A DNA stretch of 38,114 nt from JBBPYR01 sp038199755 (GTDB lineage: Bacteria > Chloroflexota > Ktedonobacteria > Ktedonobacterales > Ktedonobacteraceae): positions 1 through 38,114 of the forward strand of contig JBBPYR010000213.1 in NCBI GenBank assembly GCA_038199755.1. Reading direction: 5' to 3'. Below the pieces are notes generated by a model. That model was given only the letters and a program-made list of their open reading frames with translations. It was not told where the DNA came from and made no database searches. The position numbers and the translations under genes are program-made. Shown here piece by piece: positions 15,031 to 23,315 of this stretch (the first letter of the stretch is position 1; each line of letters begins with the position of its first letter).

Positions 15031-15276
15031 CGTCAAGTCCTGGACCTGCCACCTAAACGGCTCTGGGTCACGGAACATCGCGTAGAAGAAAAGCAGTGTC
15101 CCAAGTGTTTTCACCTCACCCGCGCCAGTTTTCCAACTGAGGTGAAGGCCCCAGCACAGTATGGAATGGGCATCCGGTCGGTCGCGACCTATCTGATGGA
15201 AGGCCAAGTGGTGCCCTACAGCCGTGCCAGTCAACTGTTACAGGAACTGCTCGGCCGTTGCTCTCTCTATTTTTAA
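15031..15276 (+). pseudogene. IS66-family transposase fragment
   Basis: This 81-codon open stretch reads RQVLDLPPKRLWVTEHR ... CPKC ... FPTEVKAPAQYGMGIRS ... VVPYSRASQLLQELLG, the zinc-finger region and start of the catalytic domain of IS66 transposases. Both ends are missing, and the frame closes on a TAA that overlaps the terminal codons of the opposite-strand oxidoreductase. Remnant only. Confidence 0.8.
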
Positions 15277-18200
15277 TTTTGATGATTCTCATTTTTGAGT
15301 CGCTTCCAGGCAAAGAAACCGATGATGCCGAGAACCCCTGCGGCTCCCAGGAGTACTTCTGTACGCAAGGAAGCTTGCAGTGCTCCAGGACTCTGGGTGT
15401 AGTTTTTCTCTGGATATGAACCCATGGGTCCGTTACTGCCTTCGTGCATTGCCATCTGAAGCACCTGGGCGATGTGTAGGGCTTGCCTATCTGTTGTTTG
15501 CTCGATCTGCTCACGGCAACTGAAGCCATCAGCGATAATGAGAGTGTCTTTCTCCGCCTCGCGTACAGCAGGCAACAAGACGCGTTCACCTGCCTTGATC
15601 GAGATATCATAGTGCTCTTTCTCAAAGCCGAAGGCACCCGCCATACCACAACAGCCAGAGTCAAGCACCTCGAAGTCGAGGCCAAGTTTTGTTAAGAGTG
15701 CCTCTTCATCTGTCAACTTCATCACGGCCTTGTGATGACAGTGTCCATGAACGATCGCTTTCCGTTGCAGTTTTGGCGGTTGATAATGTTGTGCCTGGGT
15801 CTCTAGAAATTCGCTGAGCAGAAATGACTGCTGCGCCAATCGTCGTGCATCCTGGTCGTGTGGCAAAAGATTCGTAAGTTCATCGCGAAAGACAGAAACA
15901 CAGCTCGGTTCCAGACCAACGAGTGGAATGCCTGCTTCGATCTGCGGATGCAGCGTCTCCAGGATCTGATGCAGTAGATGCTCTGCCTGATCAAGGAAGC
16001 CATAGTCATAGAGCGGACGGCCACAGCAGAGCGATTGTTCTGGCACGATGACTTGGTAGCCAGCCGCTTCAAGCACTTCAACGGCGGCAATGGCCGTTTC
16101 TGGATGAAAGTGGTTGTTAAAGGTATCGGGCCAGAGAATCACTTGAGGCATTCCCACATTGCGGAGGCCGCGTGTATGGAACCATTGCTTAAAGGTTTGC
16201 GGCGCGAACTTCGGAATCGTGCGTTGCTGAGCGAAACCACCCAACGTCTTCATAATGCCACTGAACGGTGGTGTCTGCGCGAAAAAATTTACCATCCCTG
16301 GTATGAGCGAAGCCAGCCGTGCCCACCAGTAAATGAGGCCCATGCTGTATCCGGTAATTGGACGTAATTTTCCTTCATAATAGTGAGAAAGAAATTCAGC
16401 CTTGTAGGTTGCCATATCGACGTTGACCGGGCAATCGCCCTTGCAGCCTTTACACGCCAGGCACAGATCCAGCGCATCTTTGACATGCTCGTCATGCCAG
16501 CCATCCTTCAGGGGATCTCCTTGCAGCATCTCAAAGAGCAGATGCGTACGTCCTCGCGTCGTGTCTTTCTCCTCGCGTGTAACCATGAAGCTGGGGCACA
16601 TGGTCCCACCTTCTGTGCGGCGACATTTGCCAACGCCGACACAGCGCGTCGTTGCCCGCGCGAAACTTCCCTGATCCTCTGGAAACTGGAAATGCGTCTT
16701 CACAAGCATAGGATCATACTGGGGACCAAGGCGCAGATTCTCATCCAGACGATAAGCATTGACCACTTTGCCAGGATTCATCTTCCAATCGGGGTCCCAG
16801 ATCGACTTAAACTCACGAAATGCCTCAACCAGCTCATTGCCAAACATCTTTGGCAAGAGTTCTGCCCGTGCCTGTCCATCCCCATGTTCACCGGAAAGCG
16901 AACCGCCATAGCTCAGGCAAATATCCGCCGCCTCTTCCACAAAATCGCGGTAGTTCTTTGCTCCCTGCACCGTCTCAAACTCAAAGTCGATGCGCGTATG
17001 CACACAGCCCTGTCCAAAATGGCCGTAGAAATCGCTCTCATAACCATACGTGTCAAGAAGTTTACGCAAATCTCGCAGGTAGTTCCCCAGGTGTTCTGGT
17101 GGTACCGCAGAATCTTCCCATCCAGTCCACGCCGTCTTTTTGCCTGGCACAAAGGCCGTATCCGCCAGTGCAGACTCGCGGATCTGCCAGATCTTCTCGG
17201 CCTCCTCCGCTTTATCAAATAAACGCATGGAGGGCGCGGCACGCTTCTTTCTAAGAGCCTCCATTAACGTGTGAGCCTTGTCGTTTGCTTCCTGTTTGTT
17301 CTCGCCGCCAAATTCAACCATTAACCAGCCACCGCCATCGGGAAGTCGAGATACATCCGAAGCATGTAATCCCTTGCGCCGCATATCCTCGACGAGTCCT
17401 TTGTCAAAGCCTTCCAGGCCAGTCGGCTGATGCGACATAATCTCGACGACCGCATCGGCGGCAGTCGAGGAATCGGGATAGCCCAGGACAAGCAAGGTAC
17501 GGGCAGGCGGACTATAGACCAGGCGTGTCGTCGCTTCAAGCACGACAACGCAGGTACTCTCTGTGCCAACCAGGGCACGGGCCACGTTAAAGCCATTCTC
17601 TGGCAGGAGTTCGTCAAGGTTATAGCCGGAGACACGACGAGGAATCTTTGGATAGCGTTTGCGAATCTCGTCAGCATAGCGATCACGTAATGCTTTGAGC
17701 CGCGCATAGATCTCGCCCCGTCTACCACCTTCTGCAATGATGAGCTCCAGTTCTTCCTCGCTTGTTCTGCCCACGCGCATACGGAGCCCATCGTAGGTCA
17801 GGATCTCCAATTCGTCGATATTGTCGGCGGTGCGACCAGCCATGACGGAATGCACCCCACAGGAATTATTGCCGATCATGCCACCGAGGGTGCAGTGATT
17901 ATGGGTAGCGGGATCGGGCCCGAAGGTGAGATGATGCTGTTCGGCTGCTTTGCGTAGATGATCAAGAATGAGACCCGGCTGTATCTGTGCCTGTTTCTTG
18001 GCGGGATCAAGCGCGAGAATGTTGTGCAGGTACTTCGACATATCGATCAGGACCGCGATATTGCAGCCCTGACCAGCCAGGCTCGTGCCACCACCGCGCA
18101 TCACAAGAGGAACGCTGTATCTATAGCATGCTGCTACTGTCTTGACCACCGCATCGATATCTCTAGGGATAACAACACCGATGGGAACTTGGCGATATTG

Positions 18201-18386
18201 CGAGCCATCGGTGGCATAGAGGGCACGGGCACCATCATCAAAGCGTATTTCTGCGTTCACGTCGTTCTGCAGATCCTGTAACAGCCCACTCACATCGAGG
18301 GCTGTGGTGCTCATCGGGCCGCCACGCACGTTACTTTTTTCGATATGCGTCTGCTTATTTTCGTTGAAAACGACGAGTGGTTTCAC
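15273..18386 (-). CDS. FAD-linked oxidase / Fe-S fusion oxidoreductase (GlcD-GlpC type)
   Basis: This protein of about 1037 residues fuses a flavin dehydrogenase to a ferredoxin/heterodisulfide-reductase-like half, as in D-lactate or glycolate dehydrogenases feeding the quinone pool. In order: a PCMH FAD domain (RGGGTSLAGQGC; GGMIGNNSCG), a FAD-linked oxidase C-terminal domain (HGDGQAR), two [4Fe-4S] motifs (CVGVGKC...C, CLACKGCKGDCP), two CCG domains (LCCGRP, GCCGMAG) and a final single transmembrane helix near the C-terminus, which suggests membrane attachment. The GTG at 18386 is preceded by GAGAGG at 9 nt. The ATG at 18314 and a TTG at 18422 are alternatives. It is third in the run after the ThDP enzyme and enolase-superfamily genes. 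Confidence 0.88.
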   Translation of the reverse strand: MKPLVVFNENKQTHIEKSNVRGGPMSTTALDVSGLLQDLQNDVNAEIRFDDGARALYATDGSQYRQVPIGVVIPRDIDAVVKTVAACYRYSVPLVMRGGGTSLAGQGCNIAVLIDMSKYLHNILALDPAKKQAQIQPGLILDHLRKAAEQHHLTFGPDPATHNHCTLGGMIGNNSCGVHSVMAGRTADNIDELEILTYDGLRMRVGRTSEEELELIIAEGGRRGEIYARLKALRDRYADEIRKRYPKIPRRVSGYNLDELLPENGFNVARALVGTESTCVVVLEATTRLVYSPPARTLLVLGYPDSSTAADAVVEIMSHQPTGLEGFDKGLVEDMRRKGLHASDVSRLPDGGGWLMVEFGGENKQEANDKAHTLMEALRKKRAAPSMRLFDKAEEAEKIWQIRESALADTAFVPGKKTAWTGWEDSAVPPEHLGNYLRDLRKLLDTYGYESDFYGHFGQGCVHTRIDFEFETVQGAKNYRDFVEEAADICLSYGGSLSGEHGDGQARAELLPKMFGNELVEAFREFKSIWDPDWKMNPGKVVNAYRLDENLRLGPQYDPMLVKTHFQFPEDQGSFARATTRCVGVGKCRRTEGGTMCPSFMVTREEKDTTRGRTHLLFEMLQGDPLKDGWHDEHVKDALDLCLACKGCKGDCPVNVDMATYKAEFLSHYYEGKLRPITGYSMGLIYWWARLASLIPGMVNFFAQTPPFSGIMKTLGGFAQQRTIPKFAPQTFKQWFHTRGLRNVGMPQVILWPDTFNNHFHPETAIAAVEVLEAAGYQVIVPEQSLCCGRPLYDYGFLDQAEHLLHQILETLHPQIEAGIPLVGLEPSCVSVFRDELTNLLPHDQDARRLAQQSFLLSEFLETQAQHYQPPKLQRKAIVHGHCHHKAVMKLTDEEALLTKLGLDFEVLDSGCCGMAGAFGFEKEHYDISIKAGERVLLPAVREAEKDTLIIADGFSCREQIEQTTDRQALHIAQVLQMAMHEGSNGPMGSYPEKNYTQSPGALQASLRTEVLLGAAGVLGIIGFFAWKRLKNENHQN

Positions 18387-18430
18387 GGACGCGTTCCTCT
18401 CTTTCAAAAGCTCTCTCTTCAATGATCTAT

Positions 18431-19546
18431 CTAAACTGCGTAGCGTTCGGCATCAGCTCGTTTAAACGTTAATCCTATACCGGGCCGTGACAGATCCGGG
18501 CGCAAAGCCCCCTGCTCTGGCTTGATCACCCCATCGAAAAACATCTGCTCGATGCGTACATGATCGTGAAAGTATTCCATATGGCGGAAATTGGTCACTG
18601 CGCAGGCTGGATGCACATGCAATGCTGGTCCACAATGCGATGACAAGTCGAGCGAACGTGCTTCACATAAAACACCTGCACGAAGAAAACCAGTGATGCC
18701 TGCACAGCGCGTGGCATCTGCTTGCAAGACATCGACGGCTTCGGCCTCCAGCATATGCCGGAAGTACCAGGAATCGTAGCCGTATTCGCCTGCCGCAATA
18801 TCCATTCCTGCCGGGGCACGGTCTCGGATCAGGTGTAACCCGGCCAGATCATCAGAAGAAACCGGCTCCTCGAACCAGGTCACACCGTAGTCAGTAGCGA
18901 AAATCGTAGCGAGGGCCAATGCTTCTTTGCGGCTATAGGCTCCATTGGCGTCAACAAAGAGTTCGGTATCAGGTCCGATAGCTTCGCGTGCTTCTGCAAC
19001 TCGTCGAGGATCGGCGGAGGCATCGGTTCCGATCTTCATCTTCACACGTGGAATACCCTGCTCAACCCAGCCGCCAAGTTGTCCTTGCAGTTGTTCGCGT
19101 GAATAAGATGTAAAGCCGCCGCTGCCATAGATCGGTGCAGATTCACGCACTGCCCCAAGGAGCGTAACAAGGGGAAGATCGAGCAAACGCGCTTTGAGAT
19201 CCCATAACGCTGTATCAACAGCCGCAATCGCCATCGAAGCAATACCGGGTCGTCCGAGATTGCGGATCGATTGCACCATTGCCAGCCAGCAGCCAGATAT
19301 ATTCATGACATCGCACCCCACCACCACCTTTTCCAGTAATTCTTGAATCACCTTCCCGGTCGCGGCATCGGCGTAGGTATAGCCGATGCCACATGTGTTG
19401 CCTGCGTACGCCTCAACCAGAACCATCGTCGTCTTGTCCCAACTATAGGTGCCATCCGCCTCTGGCGAGTCGGTTGGCACGGTATAGGCGGAGACAGCAA
19501 GCCGTTCGAGAGTGACACCATTATTCCCGAATCTCGTGTTCGTCAT
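18431..19546 (-). CDS. Enolase-superfamily (mandelate racemase/muconate lactonizing) enzyme
   Basis: The product is 371 residues with the two-domain fold of the family, which abstracts a proton alpha to a carboxylate. Visible residues are KMK (the KxK general-base motif), three metal ligands in FVDANGAY, WFEEPV and AAGEYG, and a C-terminal His in SSHCGPALH. The pattern fits an acid-sugar dehydratase or racemase; the substrate cannot be read from sequence. The ATG at 19546 has AAGGAG 9 nt upstream; a nearer ATG would abut that site, so it is rejected. It lies 97 bp after the pyruvate-oxidase-like gene and 45 bp before the FAD/Fe-S gene, suggesting one catabolic unit. Confidence 0.9.
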   Translation of the reverse strand: MTNTRFGNNGVTLERLAVSAYTVPTDSPEADGTYSWDKTTMVLVEAYAGNTCGIGYTYADAATGKVIQELLEKVVVGCDVMNISGCWLAMVQSIRNLGRPGIASMAIAAVDTALWDLKARLLDLPLVTLLGAVRESAPIYGSGGFTSYSREQLQGQLGGWVEQGIPRVKMKIGTDASADPRRVAEAREAIGPDTELFVDANGAYSRKEALALATIFATDYGVTWFEEPVSSDDLAGLHLIRDRAPAGMDIAAGEYGYDSWYFRHMLEAEAVDVLQADATRCAGITGFLRAGVLCEARSLDLSSHCGPALHVHPACAVTNFRHMEYFHDHVRIEQMFFDGVIKPEQGALRPDLSRPGIGLTFKRADAERYAV

Positions 19547-19642
19547 ATCCTGCATCTCCTTCCTTTCAGCCAGATGAGTGAGAAACACGCACTGCGAGAA
19601 CAGCATCTCCGGCTGATTATCAAGAACGTTCTCTTCTATGGC

Positions 19643-21433
19643 TTAGCCCTTATGTGGCAGGATACCTTCAACAACGCTCTTCACCGATTCTTTGATGATA
19701 TTGCCTTCGTTTGGATCGCCTTTCAGCAGAGCAGAAGCATAGTTTTTCGCTTGCTCAAAGCTGATATGGGGTGGTATCGTGGTCACATCACCAGTGACAT
19801 ACGCCTCGAAGACCACAGGGCGGTCAGCCGAGAGCGCGGCATCCCAGGCAGCTCCAACGTCTTCCGGTCGATCGACACGAATACCCTTCAGACCGATTGA
19901 ATCGGCATAGCCAGCATAAGGGAAATCGGGAATATCTTGCGTCGTCTCCAGCTTTGGATCGCCAGCTTCGATACGCATTTCCCAGGAAACCTGATTGAGG
20001 TCGCGATTATTGAGGACGAGGAAGATCAGGCGAGGATCACTCCATTGCTTCCAGTACTTTGCAACCGTAATCATCTCATTCATGCCGTTCATCTGCATCG
20101 CTCCATCACCAGTGAGCGCTATCGGCACACGATCGGGATAAGCAAACTTGGCCGCAATGGCATAGGGGACGGCAGGGCCCATCGTCGCAAGACTACCTGA
20201 AAGAGAACCCATCATACCACGGCGCATCTTGATAATACGTCCATACCAGTTCGTTGCCGTTCCAGCATCCCCACTGAGAATGGCATTGTCAGGCAGGCGC
20301 TTGGAAAGCTCCCAGAAAACACGTTCTGGATTAAGAGGATCGGCCTTTTCCATTGAGCGTGCCTCGACCACCTTCCACCAGTCATGATAGTCCGCTTCAA
20401 TCTTTTCGCGCCAGGAACGATCTGTCTTACGCTGCAGGTATGGAATGAGCGCACGTAGCGTCTCGGTGCTATCACCAATCAAGTTCAGTTCCATTGGGTA
20501 GCGCAGACTCAGATTGCGTCCATCTATGTCAATCTGGATACCCCGTGCCTGTCCCTCTTTCGGCAAAAATTGTCCATAGGGGAAGGTCGAGCCAATCATC
20601 AGGAGCGTATCGCAGCCCATCATCATGTCATAGCTGGGCTTTGTACCAAGCAAGCCAATACAGCCCGTGACAAAGGGGAGATCATCGGGAAGAACCTGTT
20701 TGCCCAATAATGCTTTTGCTACACCGCAACCAAGCAGGTCTGCAACCTCGATTACTTCATCGGCAGCATGTTTTGCCCCGATACCAACAAGGATGGCGAC
20801 TTTTTTGCCCTCATTGAGAATATCAGCTGCACGCTGGAGATCAGACTCAGTCGGGACAACGCGAGGTGTCGAATAACCGATACCAGTATGAATCGTATTT
20901 GCCATGTGAGGTGGTGCCTCAACTGCATCCATCTCTTGCACATCTTTTGGAATGATGATGCAGGTGACGGAACGTTCGGTCGTGGCAATGCGCATCGCAC
21001 GATCGACGAGTTGGCGAATCTGGACCGGGCTAGACGCCATATAGACGTATTCACCTGCTACGTCTTTAAACAATGAGACCAGGTCAACTTCTTGTTGATA
21101 GTTACCTCCTATGGCCGTTGTCGCCGATTGACCAACAATTGCGACTACCGGACGATGATCCATTTTCGCATCATAGAGGCCATTTAAGAGGTGAATAGCC
21201 CCTGGACCAGACGTTGCCAGGCAGACACCAACTTCGTCCGTAAACTTGGCATGGGCGGTTGCCATAAACGCTGCCATTTCTTCGTGACGCACCTGCACAA
21301 ACTCAAAGAGATCCGGGTGACGCCCCAGTCCTCCCAAGATACCATTGATTCCATCGCCGGGGTAGCCAAAAATACGCTTGACTCCCCATTGTGAAAGTCG
21401 TTCCAACAGAAAATCGCTGACTTTAGCACTCAT
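19643..21433 (-). CDS. Thiamine-diphosphate enzyme, pyruvate oxidase-like
   Basis: The product is 596 residues with the three-domain POX/acetohydroxyacid synthase fold. The cofactor-activating Glu lies in RHEEMAAF (E51), and the ThDP/Mg motif runs from GDGAMQMNGM to LNNRD. The central domain would bind FAD. Overall layout and length fit bacterial pyruvate oxidase (PoxB-type) more than acetolactate synthase, but substrate residues were not checked. It is the first gene of a minus-strand set with the enolase-superfamily and FAD/Fe-S enzymes. AAGGAT lies about 10 nt before the ATG. PoxB enzymes make acetate and pass electrons to quinone, matching the redox theme of the neighbours. Confidence 0.88.
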   Translation of the reverse strand: MSAKVSDFLLERLSQWGVKRIFGYPGDGINGILGGLGRHPDLFEFVQVRHEEMAAFMATAHAKFTDEVGVCLATSGPGAIHLLNGLYDAKMDHRPVVAIVGQSATTAIGGNYQQEVDLVSLFKDVAGEYVYMASSPVQIRQLVDRAMRIATTERSVTCIIIPKDVQEMDAVEAPPHMANTIHTGIGYSTPRVVPTESDLQRAADILNEGKKVAILVGIGAKHAADEVIEVADLLGCGVAKALLGKQVLPDDLPFVTGCIGLLGTKPSYDMMMGCDTLLMIGSTFPYGQFLPKEGQARGIQIDIDGRNLSLRYPMELNLIGDSTETLRALIPYLQRKTDRSWREKIEADYHDWWKVVEARSMEKADPLNPERVFWELSKRLPDNAILSGDAGTATNWYGRIIKMRRGMMGSLSGSLATMGPAVPYAIAAKFAYPDRVPIALTGDGAMQMNGMNEMITVAKYWKQWSDPRLIFLVLNNRDLNQVSWEMRIEAGDPKLETTQDIPDFPYAGYADSIGLKGIRVDRPEDVGAAWDAALSADRPVVFEAYVTGDVTTIPPHISFEQAKNYASALLKGDPNEGNIIKESVKSVVEGILPHKG

Positions 21434-21676
21434 CTCGTATCTATCCTTCTTTCCTCAATATAGAGATCAGCAAAAAGAGTTGTTTTCAGTAAAATTTGCT
21501 CTCCTGTTGATCTGAAGATGTAGCTCTTGCATCTAAATCTCTCTATAGCACGCTGCTGGGCCAGAATATGTGACAGGAGAGAGAAAGCTACCACTCAAAA
21601 ATCCCTTGAAGCTTTCGCGTCCTAAAAACGGTGCCAAAGGGGTCTGTGTATGTTTTTGTTCCGTCTTCAAGGTATG

Positions 21677-21705
21677 TTAATAGCATAGAGTCACCCGGTT
21701 ATAAT
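21677..21705 (+). promoter_or_regulatory. Candidate promoter in the gene-free interval
   Basis: TTAATA (21677-21682), a 17-bp spacer and a perfect TATAAT (21700-21705) on the plus strand. No coding region follows before the terminator at 21986-22029, so it would drive a transcript of about 315 nt. Confidence 0.45.
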
Positions 21706-21898
21706 TCGGTAAGTATTCTCTTCTATTCTGAGGAACTTCTGTTGTCTGTGTCGCCGCCATGATTTGTCGACAATTGGGTAGCCAGACATGAAAGTCTGTT
21801 CCTCATCAATCACGCTTTCGACTGAATTCATCCTTACCCATTTTTAACCAAACATTTTTCTACTGAAGACAAACAAAATGGCAAATGAAGAGGTATGA

Positions 21899-21968
21899 CT
21901 AAGATCCTGGTGAAAATGTGCATGAGAACAAAGCTTTGTTCTCATGCACATTTTCACCAGGATCTTAG
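21899..21968. repeat. Perfect 70-bp palindrome without a loop
   Basis: The 35-bp arms 21899-21933 and 21934-21968 are exact reverse complements, meeting at AAGCTT. The outer end reads CTAAGATCCTGG. It might be two inverted-repeat ends of a mobile element joined head to head, a MITE, or a structural RNA element. Symmetry stops abruptly at both outer ends. Confidence 0.9.
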
Positions 21969-21985
21969 GGGTAGCACCTATTATG

Positions 21986-22029
21986 CGAGAATCACGCCAT
22001 CATAAAAGGCGTGATTCTCGTTTTCTTTT
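21986..22029 (+). terminator. Intrinsic terminator with no upstream gene
   Basis: CGAGAATCACGCC (21986-21998) pairs perfectly with GGCGTGATTCTCG (22008-22020) around a 9-nt loop and is followed by TTTTCTTTT. It is oriented for plus-strand transcription, yet no plus-strand gene precedes it. Confidence 0.8.
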
Positions 22030-22189
22030 GGCAAACGCAGATACGAACTAGTATGCGAAAGTCAGGGAGAGAGGCACGTTACCGTATATTAGCTCTACAG
22101 GCCGATAGAGTGGAAATCATGGAATATATTTGAGATCGAGATGCGAACGTAATCAAGAGAATCCACAATAAGTAGTATTCGCGCACGCA

Positions 22190-22233
22190 GTTACGTAGTG
22201 GTTTTCTCAGAGATGAGAAAGCCACTACGTAAC
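22190..22233 (-). terminator. Long stem-loop after the SDR gene
   Basis: GTTACGTAGTGG plus TTTTCTCA (22190-22209) pairs with TGAGAAAG plus CCACTACGTAAC (22214-22233) with one G-T mismatch and a 4-nt loop. It begins 10 bp after the SDR stop codon. It lacks a strong T tract. Confidence 0.65.
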
Positions 22234-22243
22234 AATGTTTGTG

Positions 22244-23278
22244 TCAGGACTCAGAGATATCTTCATTATAGGTTTGAGCTGCCTTCTTTCCCAATGTCGT
22301 CAGGAATGATTGTGAGAGGGGTGTCTCACTTTCTTTTCCTGTCCTCCTATCAAAACCCTCAGCTTGCCCCGCTTTTGGTAAAAGACGGTTTACTATGCTG
22401 AGTATGTTGATGGTGAGCTGAGGCATGACGCCATGTACAAGTGCGAGCATTTTTGCAGACAACGTCAGTGTGATCTCTACTTTGTGACTTTGCGTTGCTC
22501 GCACGATGTGTTGCGCGGCTTTCTTCGCACTCATTGAGAGCAAGGGAAGGCTGTCGGCTATGCTGAACCACGTATACTCGGCGTGATGCTTGCCTTTGAA
22601 GAGTGCATTCACAGGCGAACCAGTTCGCATCAGTCCTGGCGTCACTGTCACAACATGTATGCCTTCTTTGACAAGTTCAGCATGCAGACCCTCTGAGAAG
22701 CCTGTGAGGGCAAACTTTGCGCTGGAATAGGGCAAGAGATGAGGCACGCTCACCTTGCCACCAATTGAAGAGATATTCACGATGGTGCCGCTCTTTCGCT
22801 CAAGCATCTGAGGAAGCACTGCGAATGTTGAGTACACAGGTCCCCAAAAGAGGACATTCATACTCTCCTCAAAGTCATTCAGTGTTTGCGCTAAGAATGG
22901 TCCGACAGTAATAATGCCTGCATTATTGACAAGAATATCTACGCGCCCATAGTGTGTCGTTACTTGTTCCACCAGATGTTGGACTTGCTCACGCTGCGTC
23001 ATGTCACACAGGATAGCAAGTACCTCAGCCCCTTGATCAGCGAGGTGCTGTCGCGCTCGTTCCAATTCCTGCTCATCACGTGCGGATAGAACGAGCCGTG
23101 CTCCTTGAAGCGCATATTCCTCTGCGAGAGCTAATCCTAGCCCACGAGAGCTGCCAGTGATAAGGACGACCTGTCCATGCATATCAACAGCTTTTCGCCG
23201 TGCAAACCTCCAACTGGTAAACAAGGTTTTTGCGGTGGTTACTACGGTCGAAGCAGTTCTTGTACGTTTAGAACTCAT
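22244..23278 (-). CDS. Short-chain dehydrogenase/reductase (SDR)
   Basis: The product is a 344-residue NAD(P)-dependent oxidoreductase of the classical SDR fold. Cofactor motif TGSSRGLGLA, structural NNAG, and the catalytic Ser with Y-x3-K in PYSSAKFALTG are all present. It is longer than a minimal SDR: an N-terminal stretch of about 35 basic residues precedes the Rossmann domain, and the C-terminal 90 residues are hydrophobic then polar, so it may attach to membrane. The ATG at 23278 has AGAGGAGA 7 nt upstream; longer frames overlap the preceding gene. It lies 37 bp after the molybdopterin oxidoreductase gene and is probably co-transcribed. Substrate unknown. Confidence 0.9.
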   Translation of the reverse strand: MSSKRTRTASTVVTTAKTLFTSWRFARRKAVDMHGQVVLITGSSRGLGLALAEEYALQGARLVLSARDEQELERARQHLADQGAEVLAILCDMTQREQVQHLVEQVTTHYGRVDILVNNAGIITVGPFLAQTLNDFEESMNVLFWGPVYSTFAVLPQMLERKSGTIVNISSIGGKVSVPHLLPYSSAKFALTGFSEGLHAELVKEGIHVVTVTPGLMRTGSPVNALFKGKHHAEYTWFSIADSLPLLSMSAKKAAQHIVRATQSHKVEITLTLSAKMLALVHGVMPQLTINILSIVNRLLPKAGQAEGFDRRTGKESETPLSQSFLTTLGKKAAQTYNEDISES

Positions 23279-23315
23279 CTGATGTCTCCTCTTTCCCTTT
23301 GTCACCAACCATGTC

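Larger units (their letters stand above)
21712..22029 (+). ncRNA. Candidate non-coding transcript
   Basis: This span is bounded by a plausible promoter and a textbook terminator and has no ORF longer than a few codons. TGAGGAAC (21729-21736) can pair with GTTCCTCA (21798-21805) to close a domain that contains the palindrome TTGTCGACAA (21764-21773) and the hairpin AGAC/GTCT at 21784-21797. It then includes a perfect 70-bp palindrome and ends in a 13-bp terminator stem. It could instead be an insertion-sequence scar. No known RNA family is recognised, and expression is unproven. Confidence 0.35.
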
